This document shows positions 10,439-17,776 of a stretch of DNA of 41,474 bases, piece by piece. The DNA comes from Muribaculaceae bacterium (lineage in GTDB: Bacteria > Bacteroidota > Bacteroidia > Bacteroidales > Muribaculaceae). The notes below the pieces were generated by a model that was not told the DNA's origin, did no database searches, and worked only from the letters and a program-made list of their open reading frames with translations. Location of the stretch: assembly GCA_017619355.1 (NCBI GenBank), contig JAFZSO010000063.1:1-41474 (forward strand), written 5' to 3'. Positions within the stretch are counted from its first letter, which is position 1; every line of letters starts with the position of its first letter. The position numbers and the translations under genes are program-made.

Positions 10439-11335
10439 TTAACCTCCTTTTTTTTGAGCCCTGGGATGGGCGAGTTTGTAATTATTTTTCAGTTCACTAA
10501 ATGTCACATGGGTATAGACCTGCGTGGCGGCCAGCGACGAGTGGCCCAGCAGTTCCTTCACGCTGTTGAGCTGAGCGCCGTGGTTAAGCATGCTGCTTGC
10601 AAAGGTGTGTCGCAGCACGTGCGGGCTCAGCTTGCTGCCGCCACCCACCTGGGCCAGCGACTCGTGCACGATGCGGTACACGATCGAGGGGTAGAAGCGG
10701 CGCCCTTTAGGTGTCACGAAGAAGGCGTCGGTCGAGCCGCACTGTGCCTGGCGCAGGTCGCGATACTGCTCGATGAGCGAGCCCAGCTCGGCGCCAAAGG
10801 GCACTATGCGGTGCTTGTTGCGCTTGCCCAGCACCTTGAGCGAGGCGGCACGAGTGTCGACATCGGCATCCTGCAGACCTATGAGCTCGGCGCGCCTGAT
10901 GCCCGTCTCATAGAGCATCATCACCACCAGCCGGTTGCGAACGTCAACAAAGTCGGCACCGTCGAGCGGCGAGTCGAGCAGCGAGTCGAGATTCTTCTCG
11001 CGCACCATGGCGGGCAGCTGCTTGGGCAGCTTCGAGAGTTCCACATCGGCGGCGGGGTTCTCCTGCACCACCCCCTCGCGCTGCAGCCAGCGGAAATAGG
11101 CACGCAATGCCTGCACCTTGCGCCTGATGGAGCGCGATGCGAGGCCCTGCCGCGAGAGGTCTACAATCCAGGCACGCACGTCGACCGTCGTGGTCGACGC
11201 CACATCCCACTCGCGCTTGCCGTGGCCGGTGACAAAGTCGCGAAACTGTTCCAGGTCGCGCTTGTATGATGTCACCGTGTGGGGCGAGAGTCGCAGCTCA
11301 TAGCCAATATATTGCAGAAACTTCTCGATTGTCAT
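10439..11335 (-). CDS. xerC: Tyrosine recombinase, XerC/XerD type
   Basis: 298-residue integrase-fold recombinase. The N-terminal SAM-like DNA-binding domain covers about 1-90. The catalytic domain has all six active residues at family spacing: R147 (TGIRRAEL), K171 (GKRNKHR), H239 and R242 (SPHVLRH), H265 (LLGH) and nucleophile Y274 (TQVYTHV). Length and housekeeping position between rpsU and hpf point to chromosome-dimer resolution at dif rather than a mobile-element integrase. Whether it is the XerC or XerD orthologue cannot be decided from sequence alone. It has its own promoter just upstream. Confidence 0.9.
   Translation of the reverse strand: MTIEKFLQYIGYELRLSPHTVTSYKRDLEQFRDFVTGHGKREWDVASTTTVDVRAWIVDLSRQGLASRSIRRKVQALRAYFRWLQREGVVQENPAADVELSKLPKQLPAMVREKNLDSLLDSPLDGADFVDVRNRLVVMMLYETGIRRAELIGLQDADVDTRAASLKVLGKRNKHRIVPFGAELGSLIEQYRDLRQAQCGSTDAFFVTPKGRRFYPSIVYRIVHESLAQVGGGSKLSPHVLRHTFASSMLNHGAQLNSVKELLGHSSLAATQVYTHVTFSELKNNYKLAHPRAQKKGG
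10443..10450 (-). promoter_or_regulatory. Strong Shine-Dalgarno sequence of hpf
   Basis: AAAGGAGG on the minus strand, ending 6 bases before the hpf ATG. It is formed by the last xerC codons (Lys-Gly-Gly then TAA). Other genes in the window lack such a sequence, the usual condition in Bacteroidota, where the anti-Shine-Dalgarno is known to be masked on the ribosome. A chance effect of the Lys-Gly-Gly codons is the alternative. Confidence 0.7.
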
Positions 11336-11384
11336 GTTATATATAAAATAGGTGTGTCGCTCATGGGCTACCTACACTCGGTTA

Positions 11385-11416
11385 CGAAAATAGACATTTT
11401 TCGCGAAAAAAACAAG
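11385..11416 (-). promoter_or_regulatory. Promoter of xerC-hpf
   Basis: Minus-strand -33 CTTG (11413-11416), 20-base spacer, -7 TATTTTCG (11385-11392). Each box has one deviation from consensus. It lies about 50 bases before the xerC ATG, downstream of the rpsU terminator. Confidence 0.55.
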
Positions 11417-11500
11417 AAAAACACAAGAAATTTGCAAAAAATTATTAGCAAAATATGCTTTCACCCTAATTTTCAGCCACAAATGGCGGTTCCATGAAAA

Positions 11501-11540
11501 GCATAAAAAATGTGTGCCACACCGCAGGGCATGGCACACA
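11501..11540 (-). terminator. Terminator after rpsU
   Basis: A 9-bp perfect stem, TGTGTGCCA (11511-11519) and TGGCACACA (11532-11540), followed on the minus strand by TTTTTTATGC. It ends the rpsU transcript 54 bases after the stop codon. Confidence 0.85.
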
Positions 11541-11594
11541 TTATTATTATAAAAAGGTGAATTCTTGCGAAGTCACCTCACGAGAGAAGCGAGA

Positions 11595-11786
11595 TTACTG
11601 CTCAGCCTGACGAAGCTGCTGAACATACACAGCCTTCATCATCTTCTTGCGGTTGATCACCGAAGGTTTCTGGAAGGCCTGACGGGCACGCAATTCCTTC
11701 ACGATACCGGTCTTCTCATATTTTCTCTTGAATTTCTTGAGGGCGCGTTCAATGTTTTCGCCTTCTTTAACGGGTACTACGATCAT
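11595..11786 (-). CDS. rpsU: 30S ribosomal protein S21
   Basis: 63-residue bS21, starting MIVVPVKEGENIERALKKFKRKYEKTG and basic throughout. In Bacteroidota ribosomes bS21 helps hold the 3' end of 16S rRNA so that the anti-Shine-Dalgarno is occluded. The bases before this ATG (AAACAACACTATT) contain no Shine-Dalgarno sequence. It is preceded by a leader of about 310 bases and followed by its own terminator, so it is a separate unit at the head of the cluster. Confidence 0.96.
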   Translation of the reverse strand: MIVVPVKEGENIERALKKFKRKYEKTGIVKELRARQAFQKPSVINRKKMMKAVYVQQLRQAEQ

Positions 11787-12105
11787 AATAGTGTTGTTTA
11801 ATGAGTTGTTTGTTATTATTTTGTTTTGAATTTTTTTCGGTTTTTGTCCGTCCTTGCTCTTTAGAGGGGGCAGTGGCTACTCACTTGAGCGCACGCAGCG
11901 CCTCGCGTGAACAAGAACGGGTATATATAGAGTTGTGTGTAGTGATTGCCTGCTTCAGTTTTTTGCCCTCGAGCGGCACTCACTTTGTGAGCGCCTCAGG
12001 CACGGCAGTGCAGGCTCTGCTGCCTCTGCTAATGGGTGATATGTGTCCTTTATTGTTTCTCTTAAAATAGGTGTATCAAACCCCCTTTCAGTTTTTTAGC
12101 GGGTG
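11787..12105 (-). other. Long untranslated leader of rpsU
   Basis: About 310 bases lie between the predicted rpsU promoter and its ATG. The stretch holds no convincing gene. It contains a 9-bp hairpin with an AAA loop, at 11975-11983 pairing with 11987-11995 (one G-U pair), and other GC-rich segments. The last 50 bases before the ATG are A-rich and unstructured. It may be a regulatory leader; no known ribosomal-protein leader class could be assigned by eye. Confidence 0.45.
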
Positions 12106-12136
12106 CAAAGTTACAAAACTTTTTTCAAACTGCAAT
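12106..12136 (-). promoter_or_regulatory. Promoter of rpsU
   Basis: Minus-strand -7 TAACTTTG (12106-12113) with -33 ATTG (12133-12136), 19-base spacer. The sequence TTAGCGGGTGCAAAGTTAC (plus strand, 12096-12114) recurs exactly at the tRNA promoter (10004-10022). Confidence 0.75.
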
Positions 12137-12164
12137 ATTTCAGCGCTTTTTTTGAAAAAAAACG

Positions 12165-12692
12165 TCATTTGTCGTCCTGGGGGCCGTACCAGGTGGAGTA
12201 CATGAGGTAGTTTTTGGCTATCTTCACGTTGATTTCCTTGGCCTGTGCAGGATCTACCATCTTCTTGAACTTGGCTGGACTGCCCGCCCAGAGTTCGTGA
12301 GGACCTATCTTGGTGCCGCCAAGCACCACACTGCCGGCCGCCACAATGGCGCCCTCGCCCACCTCGGCGTGGTCAAGGATGATGCTGCCCATGCCAATGA
12401 GCGCCATGTCGCAAATCTTGGCGCCATGCACCACCACATTGTGGCCGATGGAGACGTCGTTGCCAATCTCGGTGACCGACTTCTCGTAGAGGGTGTGTAT
12501 CACGGCATTGTCTTGAATGTTCACACGGTTGCCAATGGTGATGGTGTTCACGTCGCCACGCAGCACAGTACCAAACCAGATGCTGCAGTCGTTACCCATG
12601 GTTACATCGCCCACCACTACGGCGTTCTCGGCAAGGAAGCAGCCCTCGCCTATCTTGGGGACGAAGCCCCGCACTTTTTGAATAATAGCCAT
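12165..12692 (-). CDS. Gamma-carbonic-anhydrase-like hexapeptide-repeat protein
   Basis: 175-residue left-handed beta-helix protein of the gamma-CA/YrdA/PaaY group. Hexapeptide repeats run from about residue 12 to 130 (VVVGDVTMGNDCSIW, GTVLRGDVNTITIGNRVNIQDNAVIH, SIGHNVVVHGAKICD, LIGMGSIILDHAEVGEGAIVAAGSVVLGG), followed by a C-terminal helix. The zinc-ligand histidines of the family are H66, H84 and H89, the last two five residues apart as in known members. Whether it hydrates CO2 is uncertain, since many YrdA-like proteins are inactive or need activation. It is the last gene of a unit with the aminopeptidase and phosphatase genes. Confidence 0.85.
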   Translation of the reverse strand: MAIIQKVRGFVPKIGEGCFLAENAVVVGDVTMGNDCSIWFGTVLRGDVNTITIGNRVNIQDNAVIHTLYEKSVTEIGNDVSIGHNVVVHGAKICDMALIGMGSIILDHAEVGEGAIVAAGSVVLGGTKIGPHELWAGSPAKFKKMVDPAQAKEINVKIAKNYLMYSTWYGPQDDK

Positions 12693-12725
12693 ATCTTGTT
12701 ATTAAAATTTCGAGTGATTGAAAAA

Positions 12726-14507
12726 CTACAAAGGTTGACATTTGTCCTTGAGCCAGGCAGCCTCGTCGTCGTTTAGCAGAGGTAGCAGTCGGTCAAGCAC
12801 CATAGCATGATAGTCGTTGACCTGCTTCACCTCTTCGGGACTGAGCATCGACACATCGATGAGACAGCGGTCATAGGGGAAGAGCGTGAGCGTCTCGAAC
12901 TTGAGGAAATCGCCAAACTGCTCGGTCTTGGGACCCTCGACGCAGAGCAACAGGTTCTCGGTACGGATGCCGTACTCGCCGGCGCGGTAGATGCCGGGTT
13001 CGTCGCTGGTGATCACGCCGGGGCGCAGAGGCGAGGGATTGAGGTCGAGGCGAATGCTGTGAGGACCCTCGTGGCAGCCCAAGAAGTGCCCTACCCCATG
13101 GCCAGTGCCGTGCAGATAGCCCAAGCCCTCGTTCCAGAGCGGCATACGGGCAAGTGCGTCGAGCTGCACACCACGAGTGCCCACGGGGAACTGCGCCCGA
13201 GCAAGCGACAGGTGGCCCTTGAGCACGAGTGTGTAGTCGTGAATCTCGCTGACAGTGGGATTGCCCAGGGTGATGGTGCGGGTGATGTCGGTGGTACCGT
13301 CGAGGTACTGACCACCTGAGTCGATGAGCAACAGGCCCTCGCCCTGCAAGGTGGAAGCACTATCCTCGGTAGCCTGATAGTGGACGATGGCGCCATGCTC
13401 GCGATAGCCGCAAATCATGGCGAAACTGTCGCCACGATAGAGGTCGCTCTTGGCGCGTTCCTCTCGGCCGCGAGTCCAAACGTCGATCTCGTTGATGGTG
13501 CCGGTGGGAGCGGTCTGCTCGATCCACATCATGAGACGCACCAGAGCAGCGCCGTCGCGCTCCATGGCATGGCGGAAGCCCTCGATCTGCACCTCGTTCT
13601 TGACCGCCTTGATGGCGATAACGGGCGAGGGAGTGTAGGTCTTCTGGCAGAGCAGGGACTGACCCAGCGTGTCGCTCACGCGGTTGGGGTCGAGGATGAT
13701 GACTTCGCGCTCCTTGCGGTGCTCAAGGAACTTCTCCACATCGTCATAGTCCTTGATTTTCACATCGCAGTCCTTGAGGTGTTGCTTCACTTCCTTGGTA
13801 ATCTTGTCTTCATCGATGAAAAGCACGCGGTCGTGCAGCGAGATATAGGCAAAGGCTATCACCACCGGCGTGAACTCCACATCGCTGCCGCGCAGGTTGA
13901 AGAGCCACGCAATCTCATCGAGAGCGGTAACCAGCAAGCTGTCGGCACCGACGGCCTTCACGGCCTGCATCACGCGCTGCATCTTGCTCTCGACATCCTC
14001 GCCGGCATACTGCACATCGTGCACAAAGGCGGGAGCCGAGGGCAGAGCCGGACGGTCGGGCCACACGCGATCCTCGGGATAAAAGTCGGTGACGAACATG
14101 AAGCCGTTCTCGCCACAGAACACCTCCAGGCGGTTAGCCTCGAGCAGGGAAAACAGACGACCGTTAATGGCAATCACGGCATCTTCTTCCATCTCCTGAG
14201 CGAGCCACTGATGTATGTCGGGTTCGCCTGCAATGCCCTCTTTCACCAGTTCAAAGCCGCTGTCCTGCAGTTGCTCGGCAGCTTGCAGAAAATAGCGGGA
14301 GTCGGTCCACAGGGCAGCCTTGTCGAGGGTGACCACGGCGGTACCGTAGCTGCCGGTGAAGCCCGACACATAGTCGCGGAACTTCCAGTGGGGGCTGGTG
14401 TATTCACTCTGGTGAGGGTCGGTGCCGGGGATGATGAAGGCATCGACATTGTTCTGGCGCATGAGGTCGCGCAGAGCTTCAAGGTGTTGATAGGTTTCTT
14501 TGCTCAT
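12726..14507 (-). CDS. Xaa-Pro aminopeptidase (M24B family)
   Basis: 593-residue cytosolic aminopeptidase P of the long, three-domain type. Two N-terminal creatinase-like domains (about 1-310; TDPHQSEYTSPHWKFRDYVSGFTGSYG near the start) precede a C-terminal pita-bread catalytic domain. Metal ligands are visible: D396 and D407 (DSGGQYLDGTTD), the GTGHGVGH histidine, the SDEPGIY glutamate and the RTENL glutamate. It releases N-terminal residues preceding proline. There is no signal peptide. It lies 13 bases after the phosphatase gene and 33 before the hexapeptide gene, an evident operon. Confidence 0.94.
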   Translation of the reverse strand: MSKETYQHLEALRDLMRQNNVDAFIIPGTDPHQSEYTSPHWKFRDYVSGFTGSYGTAVVTLDKAALWTDSRYFLQAAEQLQDSGFELVKEGIAGEPDIHQWLAQEMEEDAVIAINGRLFSLLEANRLEVFCGENGFMFVTDFYPEDRVWPDRPALPSAPAFVHDVQYAGEDVESKMQRVMQAVKAVGADSLLVTALDEIAWLFNLRGSDVEFTPVVIAFAYISLHDRVLFIDEDKITKEVKQHLKDCDVKIKDYDDVEKFLEHRKEREVIILDPNRVSDTLGQSLLCQKTYTPSPVIAIKAVKNEVQIEGFRHAMERDGAALVRLMMWIEQTAPTGTINEIDVWTRGREERAKSDLYRGDSFAMICGYREHGAIVHYQATEDSASTLQGEGLLLIDSGGQYLDGTTDITRTITLGNPTVSEIHDYTLVLKGHLSLARAQFPVGTRGVQLDALARMPLWNEGLGYLHGTGHGVGHFLGCHEGPHSIRLDLNPSPLRPGVITSDEPGIYRAGEYGIRTENLLLCVEGPKTEQFGDFLKFETLTLFPYDRCLIDVSMLSPEEVKQVNDYHAMVLDRLLPLLNDDEAAWLKDKCQPL

Positions 14508-14520
14508 AGTTTTATTGTTG

Positions 14521-16023
14521 TCAGTTATTGTTAGCGGGTGATTCGGTGATTTCGAGGACGGGGGTGCCGATACAGGCGCTGGGCATCTGGATGTGGAGCA
14601 TGGCGCAAATGGTGGCGGCGATGTCGGTCATACCCGTGTGTCGAGCCGTTTCGCCATGAGGCACATGCCAGCCCATGAACACCATGGGGATGTGCGAGTC
14701 GTCGTTGCTCCAGGTGCCATGGTTGGAGCCAGGCTTGTCGTTCTCGCCGGCATAGCGACCAGGCTTGAGCACCAGGAAGAGTTCGCCGCTGCGCTCACAA
14801 TGGAAGCCCTTGATAATGCGCTCCTTGAGAGGCTGCGGAACGGGCTCGTTCTGGATATTCTCGATATCTACCACACGGTCCACATAGTCATCTTGAAGCA
14901 GAATCTTGATAGCCTCTTTCTTCACCATCTCCCGGTCAAGACCGGCACTGTCGATAGCCTCGTTGTTGAGGTAGATACTATACTCGTTCACATCCTTGAT
15001 AATCTTATTAAAGGGGAGGCCAAAGCGGCGCATCGACTCATCGTCCATCGACTTTTTCATGGCATCGGTCCAGTAGGCCCAACCGCCAGTGGGTATGTGG
15101 TGGCTGGCAGAGTATTGGTAGTTGTTGGTGCCTGCGTGGTCGGCCGTGAGGAAGAGCAAGTAATTGCCCTTGCCCACAGTGGCATCGAGGGTTTTGAAGA
15201 ACTTGGCGAGCTCTTGGTCGAGACGAATGTAGGCGGCATCGGTTTCAGGCGAGCGGGTGCCGTAGGTGTGCGCAATCATGTCGGTGCCCGACACGCTGAT
15301 GGCGAGCATATCGGTGGCACCCATCTGGCCCAGACGCTCGTTCTTGAGCACTTCTGTAGCCAGTTCAAAAGTGAGCGAGACGCCCTCAGGTATGCTATTG
15401 AGGTTATTTTTCATCACCTCGACATTGCGGCTGTTGAAGGCCTGCACATAGGGGGGCAGTTGCTGCATGTAGTAGTTACTGGTGATAAAGCAGCCGCCCT
15501 TGCGATCATACCAGAAAGCCCCGTTAGCCGAGTGGCCGGCGGGCAGAATGGCTGCACGGTCCTTGAGTGCCACGCCATAGACGCGCGAATTGAAAGAAGT
15601 CGCGAGCCGCAACTCATCGCCAATGGTGGTGGCGAGCAGGTTGCGCGGCGAACGCTTGCCAGCAGTAGTGGTTGAACCAACCGTGGCCACCTCGTCATCC
15701 TGCACGCTCGAAACGTGCTTGCCGTAAATGAAATAACTGTTGCCGGCAATGCCGTGGAAGGCTGGAGTAGAGCCTGTATATACCGAAGCATGGCCACAGG
15801 CGGTGACCGTGGGCACATAGTCTATGATGCAGTTATTGCAACTGTAACCCTCGGCGAGCAAGCGGTCGAAGCCGCCAGCGTTGAAGCGGTCTTGATAATA
15901 GAACATGTAGTCCCAGCGCATCTGGTCGACCACGATGCCCACCACCAGTTTTGGGCGGGCGGGCTGCGCAAGCGCTAAAAGGGTAGCGGCAACAGCAAAG
16001 ACGAGTGAAGTGATTCGTTTCAT
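14521..16023 (-). CDS. pafA: PafA-type alkaline phosphatase, periplasmic
   Basis: 500-residue alkaline-phosphatase-superfamily enzyme from the ATG at 16021-16023, which begins a clean signal peptide (MKRITSLVFAVAATLLALAQ). A longer in-frame start 14 codons upstream would bury that signal and is rejected. PafA hallmarks: catalytic threonine T74 in TVTACGHAS, the asparagine in GIAGNSYF, the Lys/Arg pair in LKDRAAIL that contacts phosphate, and zinc ligands in VDQMRWDY, SGTDMIAH, TADH and DDSHIPM. The Lys/Arg pair points to a phosphomonoesterase rather than a diesterase. PafA enzymes scavenge phosphate and are not necessarily Pho-regulated. It is the first gene of the operon and has a good promoter. 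Confidence 0.93.
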   Translation of the reverse strand: MKRITSLVFAVAATLLALAQPARPKLVVGIVVDQMRWDYMFYYQDRFNAGGFDRLLAEGYSCNNCIIDYVPTVTACGHASVYTGSTPAFHGIAGNSYFIYGKHVSSVQDDEVATVGSTTTAGKRSPRNLLATTIGDELRLATSFNSRVYGVALKDRAAILPAGHSANGAFWYDRKGGCFITSNYYMQQLPPYVQAFNSRNVEVMKNNLNSIPEGVSLTFELATEVLKNERLGQMGATDMLAISVSGTDMIAHTYGTRSPETDAAYIRLDQELAKFFKTLDATVGKGNYLLFLTADHAGTNNYQYSASHHIPTGGWAYWTDAMKKSMDDESMRRFGLPFNKIIKDVNEYSIYLNNEAIDSAGLDREMVKKEAIKILLQDDYVDRVVDIENIQNEPVPQPLKERIIKGFHCERSGELFLVLKPGRYAGENDKPGSNHGTWSNDDSHIPMVFMGWHVPHGETARHTGMTDIAATICAMLHIQMPSACIGTPVLEITESPANNN

Positions 16024-16090
16024 CTTGATAATAAGTGTTATGGCGAGCCTCGATTGTGACTTCAAGTTGCACTCGGCTCGAGTTTCTGCA

Positions 16091-16122
16091 CAAATTTACA
16101 CATTATTTTCCTCACTCCCAAA
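16091..16122 (-). promoter_or_regulatory. Promoter of the pafA-aminopeptidase-hexapeptide operon
   Basis: Minus-strand consensus promoter: -33 TTTG (16119-16122), 20-base spacer, -7 TAAATTTG (16091-16098). The predicted start lies about 60 bases before the pafA ATG. Confidence 0.8.
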
Positions 16123-16172
16123 TCTGCCCCCATTTTACCCATCCCGAATTAGGTTTTATTGAAAAAAATATA

Positions 16173-16180
16173 TAACTTCG
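16173..16180 (+). promoter_or_regulatory. Possible -7 box for the DUF3307 gene
   Basis: TAACTTCG lies 40 bases before the ATG, in an AT-rich stretch, with one mismatch to TAnnTTTG. No good -33 box is seen at the usual distance, so this is tentative. Confidence 0.35.
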
Positions 16181-16219
16181 CAGTCGTCAAATCAAAATCA
16201 AACCGAAACTCAAATTGCC

Positions 16220-16597
16220 ATGCCATACTTGTTGCTTATATTGCTGATTGTGTGCCACTTCGTTGCCGACTACTGCCTGACTACGCGACAGATGCTGGAG
16301 GCAAAGGCGAGTGGTAAACGAGTGCATTACATTGCGCTTCACGCAGGTGTGCACGCAGTGCTCATGAGCGGGGTGCTCCTAGCCTTCAGAACTGACCTGC
16401 AACTGGTGGCGCTCCTCTTCGCCATAGAACTTGTTTCACACTTCATTATCGACTATGCGAAGGGGCTAGTAGGCAGGCGTTTTCCTGCGTGCGCCAATGT
16501 GCAGAAGAAGGCGTTTTGGGTGGTGTATGGCCTTGACCAACTGTTGCACATGCTTGTGATTGTAACCATGGTTTGGCTGGCAACCAGGCAAGGCTGA
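16220..16597 (+). CDS. DUF3307 family membrane protein
   Basis: 125-residue hydrophobic protein with about four membrane segments (start MPYLLLILLIVCHFVADYCLTT). DUF3307 signatures are present: HFVADY near the N-terminus, the HAGVHAVL helix, HFIIDYAKGL in the middle and YGLDQLLHMLVI near the end. The conserved His and Asp residues within membrane helices suggest an active or ion-handling site, but the function is unknown. It is a stand-alone gene, divergent from pafA and upstream of manA. In some bacteria DUF3307 genes lie beside SatD-type genes, but none is seen here. Confidence 0.8.
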   Translation: MPYLLLILLIVCHFVADYCLTTRQMLEAKASGKRVHYIALHAGVHAVLMSGVLLAFRTDLQLVALLFAIELVSHFIIDYAKGLVGRRFPACANVQKKAFWVVYGLDQLLHMLVIVTMVWLATRQG

Positions 16598-16728
16598 TGC
16601 GATAATCGTCACTTGGGGCATGATTAAGCGGTAAAAAAACGTAAGCAAAAACGGCTGAATCACACCCGCTTGCGAAGCTTTTGACGTTTTTTGGCACATT
16701 TGAGAATGATTTTTCAGGAATTTTATCG

Positions 16729-16736
16729 TAAATTTG
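16729..16736 (+). promoter_or_regulatory. -7 box of manA
   Basis: TAAATTTG followed by CACCC, matching the Bacteroidota -7 consensus, 18 bases before the manA ATG, so the leader would be very short. No clear -33 TTTG is found 19-21 bases upstream. Confidence 0.55.
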
Positions 16737-16754
16737 CACCCCTGAAAGAAGATA

Positions 16755-17732
16755 ATGGCAGCGAAACTGAAACCATATAAATTCACACCCATCCTGAAAC
16801 CGGTGCTGTGGGGAGGCGAGAAAATTGCCGCCCTGAAAGGCATTGAGTGCAGCATGAATAACGTGGGCGAAAGCTGGGAAATCTCGAGCATCGAGGACAA
16901 TGTGTCGGTAGTGGCCACAGGCGACGAGGCCGGCACCTCGCTCGAAGAACTCATTGCGCGCCACGGCGAAGCACTAGTGGGTGCCAAGGTACTGGCACAG
17001 CATGGCACCCAGTTCCCGCTGCTGGTGAAGTTCATCGACGCTGCCGGCGACCTCTCGGTGCAGGTGCATCCCACCGACGAGATGGCGCTACTCCACGACG
17101 AGCCCAACGGCAAGAGCGAGATGTGGTATGTGATTGAGGCCGAAGAAGGCGCATCGGTTATTAACGGACTGAAGCAAAGCATCTTGCCCATCACCTTCGA
17201 CGAGAGCGTGGAAAGCGGCAACATCACCGAACACACTGCCCAGTTTGCCACCCATGCGGGCGACGTGTTCTCACTGCCCGCCGGACAGATTCACAGCATC
17301 GGAGCTGGCAATCTCATTGCCGAGGTGCAGCAGGCATCGGTCACCACCTATCGCATCTATGACTGGGACCGCACCGATGCCAACGGCAAGCCCCGCACAC
17401 TGCACACCCGCCTGGCCCGCGAAGCCATCGACTTCGACCGCAAGCACGACGGCGCCCCCATCGACTATGACCGTCACACCATCAACGAGTTAGTACCACT
17501 GGTGCGCAACGAGCACTTCACCGTGAGCCGCGTGGTGGTGGATGACCGTTTCGGAATGACGCTGCCGCAGTCGTTCGTGATTTTCATGTGCATGAGCGGC
17601 GAAGCAAGCCTCACCGACAACTGGGGCAACATCGTGACGCTGCATCAGGGCGAAACCGTGCTTGTGCCAGCCAGCACACGCCAGGCCTCGCTGCACGGCG
17701 ATGCCACATTGCTGGTAGTATGGGTTGATTGA
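16755..17732 (+). CDS. manA: Mannose-6-phosphate isomerase (class I)
   Basis: 325-residue zinc cupin enzyme that interconverts fructose-6-phosphate and mannose-6-phosphate. It starts MAAKLKPYKFTPILKPVLWGGEKIA. Zinc ligands are visible as Gln and His in SVQVHPTDE, Glu in GKSEMWYV and His in PAGQIHSIGAG. The short, Bacillus-like form lacks the large helical insertion of eukaryotic enzymes. It is monocistronic, convergent with the lacI gene 44 bases away. No copy of the starch operator lies upstream, so its closeness to the starch locus may be incidental. Confidence 0.93.
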   Translation: MAAKLKPYKFTPILKPVLWGGEKIAALKGIECSMNNVGESWEISSIEDNVSVVATGDEAGTSLEELIARHGEALVGAKVLAQHGTQFPLLVKFIDAAGDLSVQVHPTDEMALLHDEPNGKSEMWYVIEAEEGASVINGLKQSILPITFDESVESGNITEHTAQFATHAGDVFSLPAGQIHSIGAGNLIAEVQQASVTTYRIYDWDRTDANGKPRTLHTRLAREAIDFDRKHDGAPIDYDRHTINELVPLVRNEHFTVSRVVVDDRFGMTLPQSFVIFMCMSGEASLTDNWGNIVTLHQGETVLVPASTRQASLHGDATLLVVWVD

Positions 17733-17776
17733 TTTCCTATTTTTTTGGATTATTGACAGTTAAGACGCCCCATTGC

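Noticed and set aside
10439-11335. Tyrosine recombinase as integrase of a mobile element
   Set aside because: It sits in the conserved rpsU-xerC-hpf housekeeping order, with no attachment-site repeats or cargo genes around it.
11801-12070. 89-codon plus-strand frame in the rpsU leader
   Set aside because: Composition is unlike a gene, it has no recognisable motif, and it lies antisense to the predicted rpsU leader.
13380-14534. 384-codon plus-strand frame opposite the Xaa-Pro aminopeptidase
   Set aside because: The aminopeptidase frame has all metal ligands and family motifs; the opposite frame is a His/Val-rich shadow.
16466-17251. Minus-strand frame opposite manA and DUF3307
   Set aside because: It spans two convincing plus-strand genes and shows no family features.
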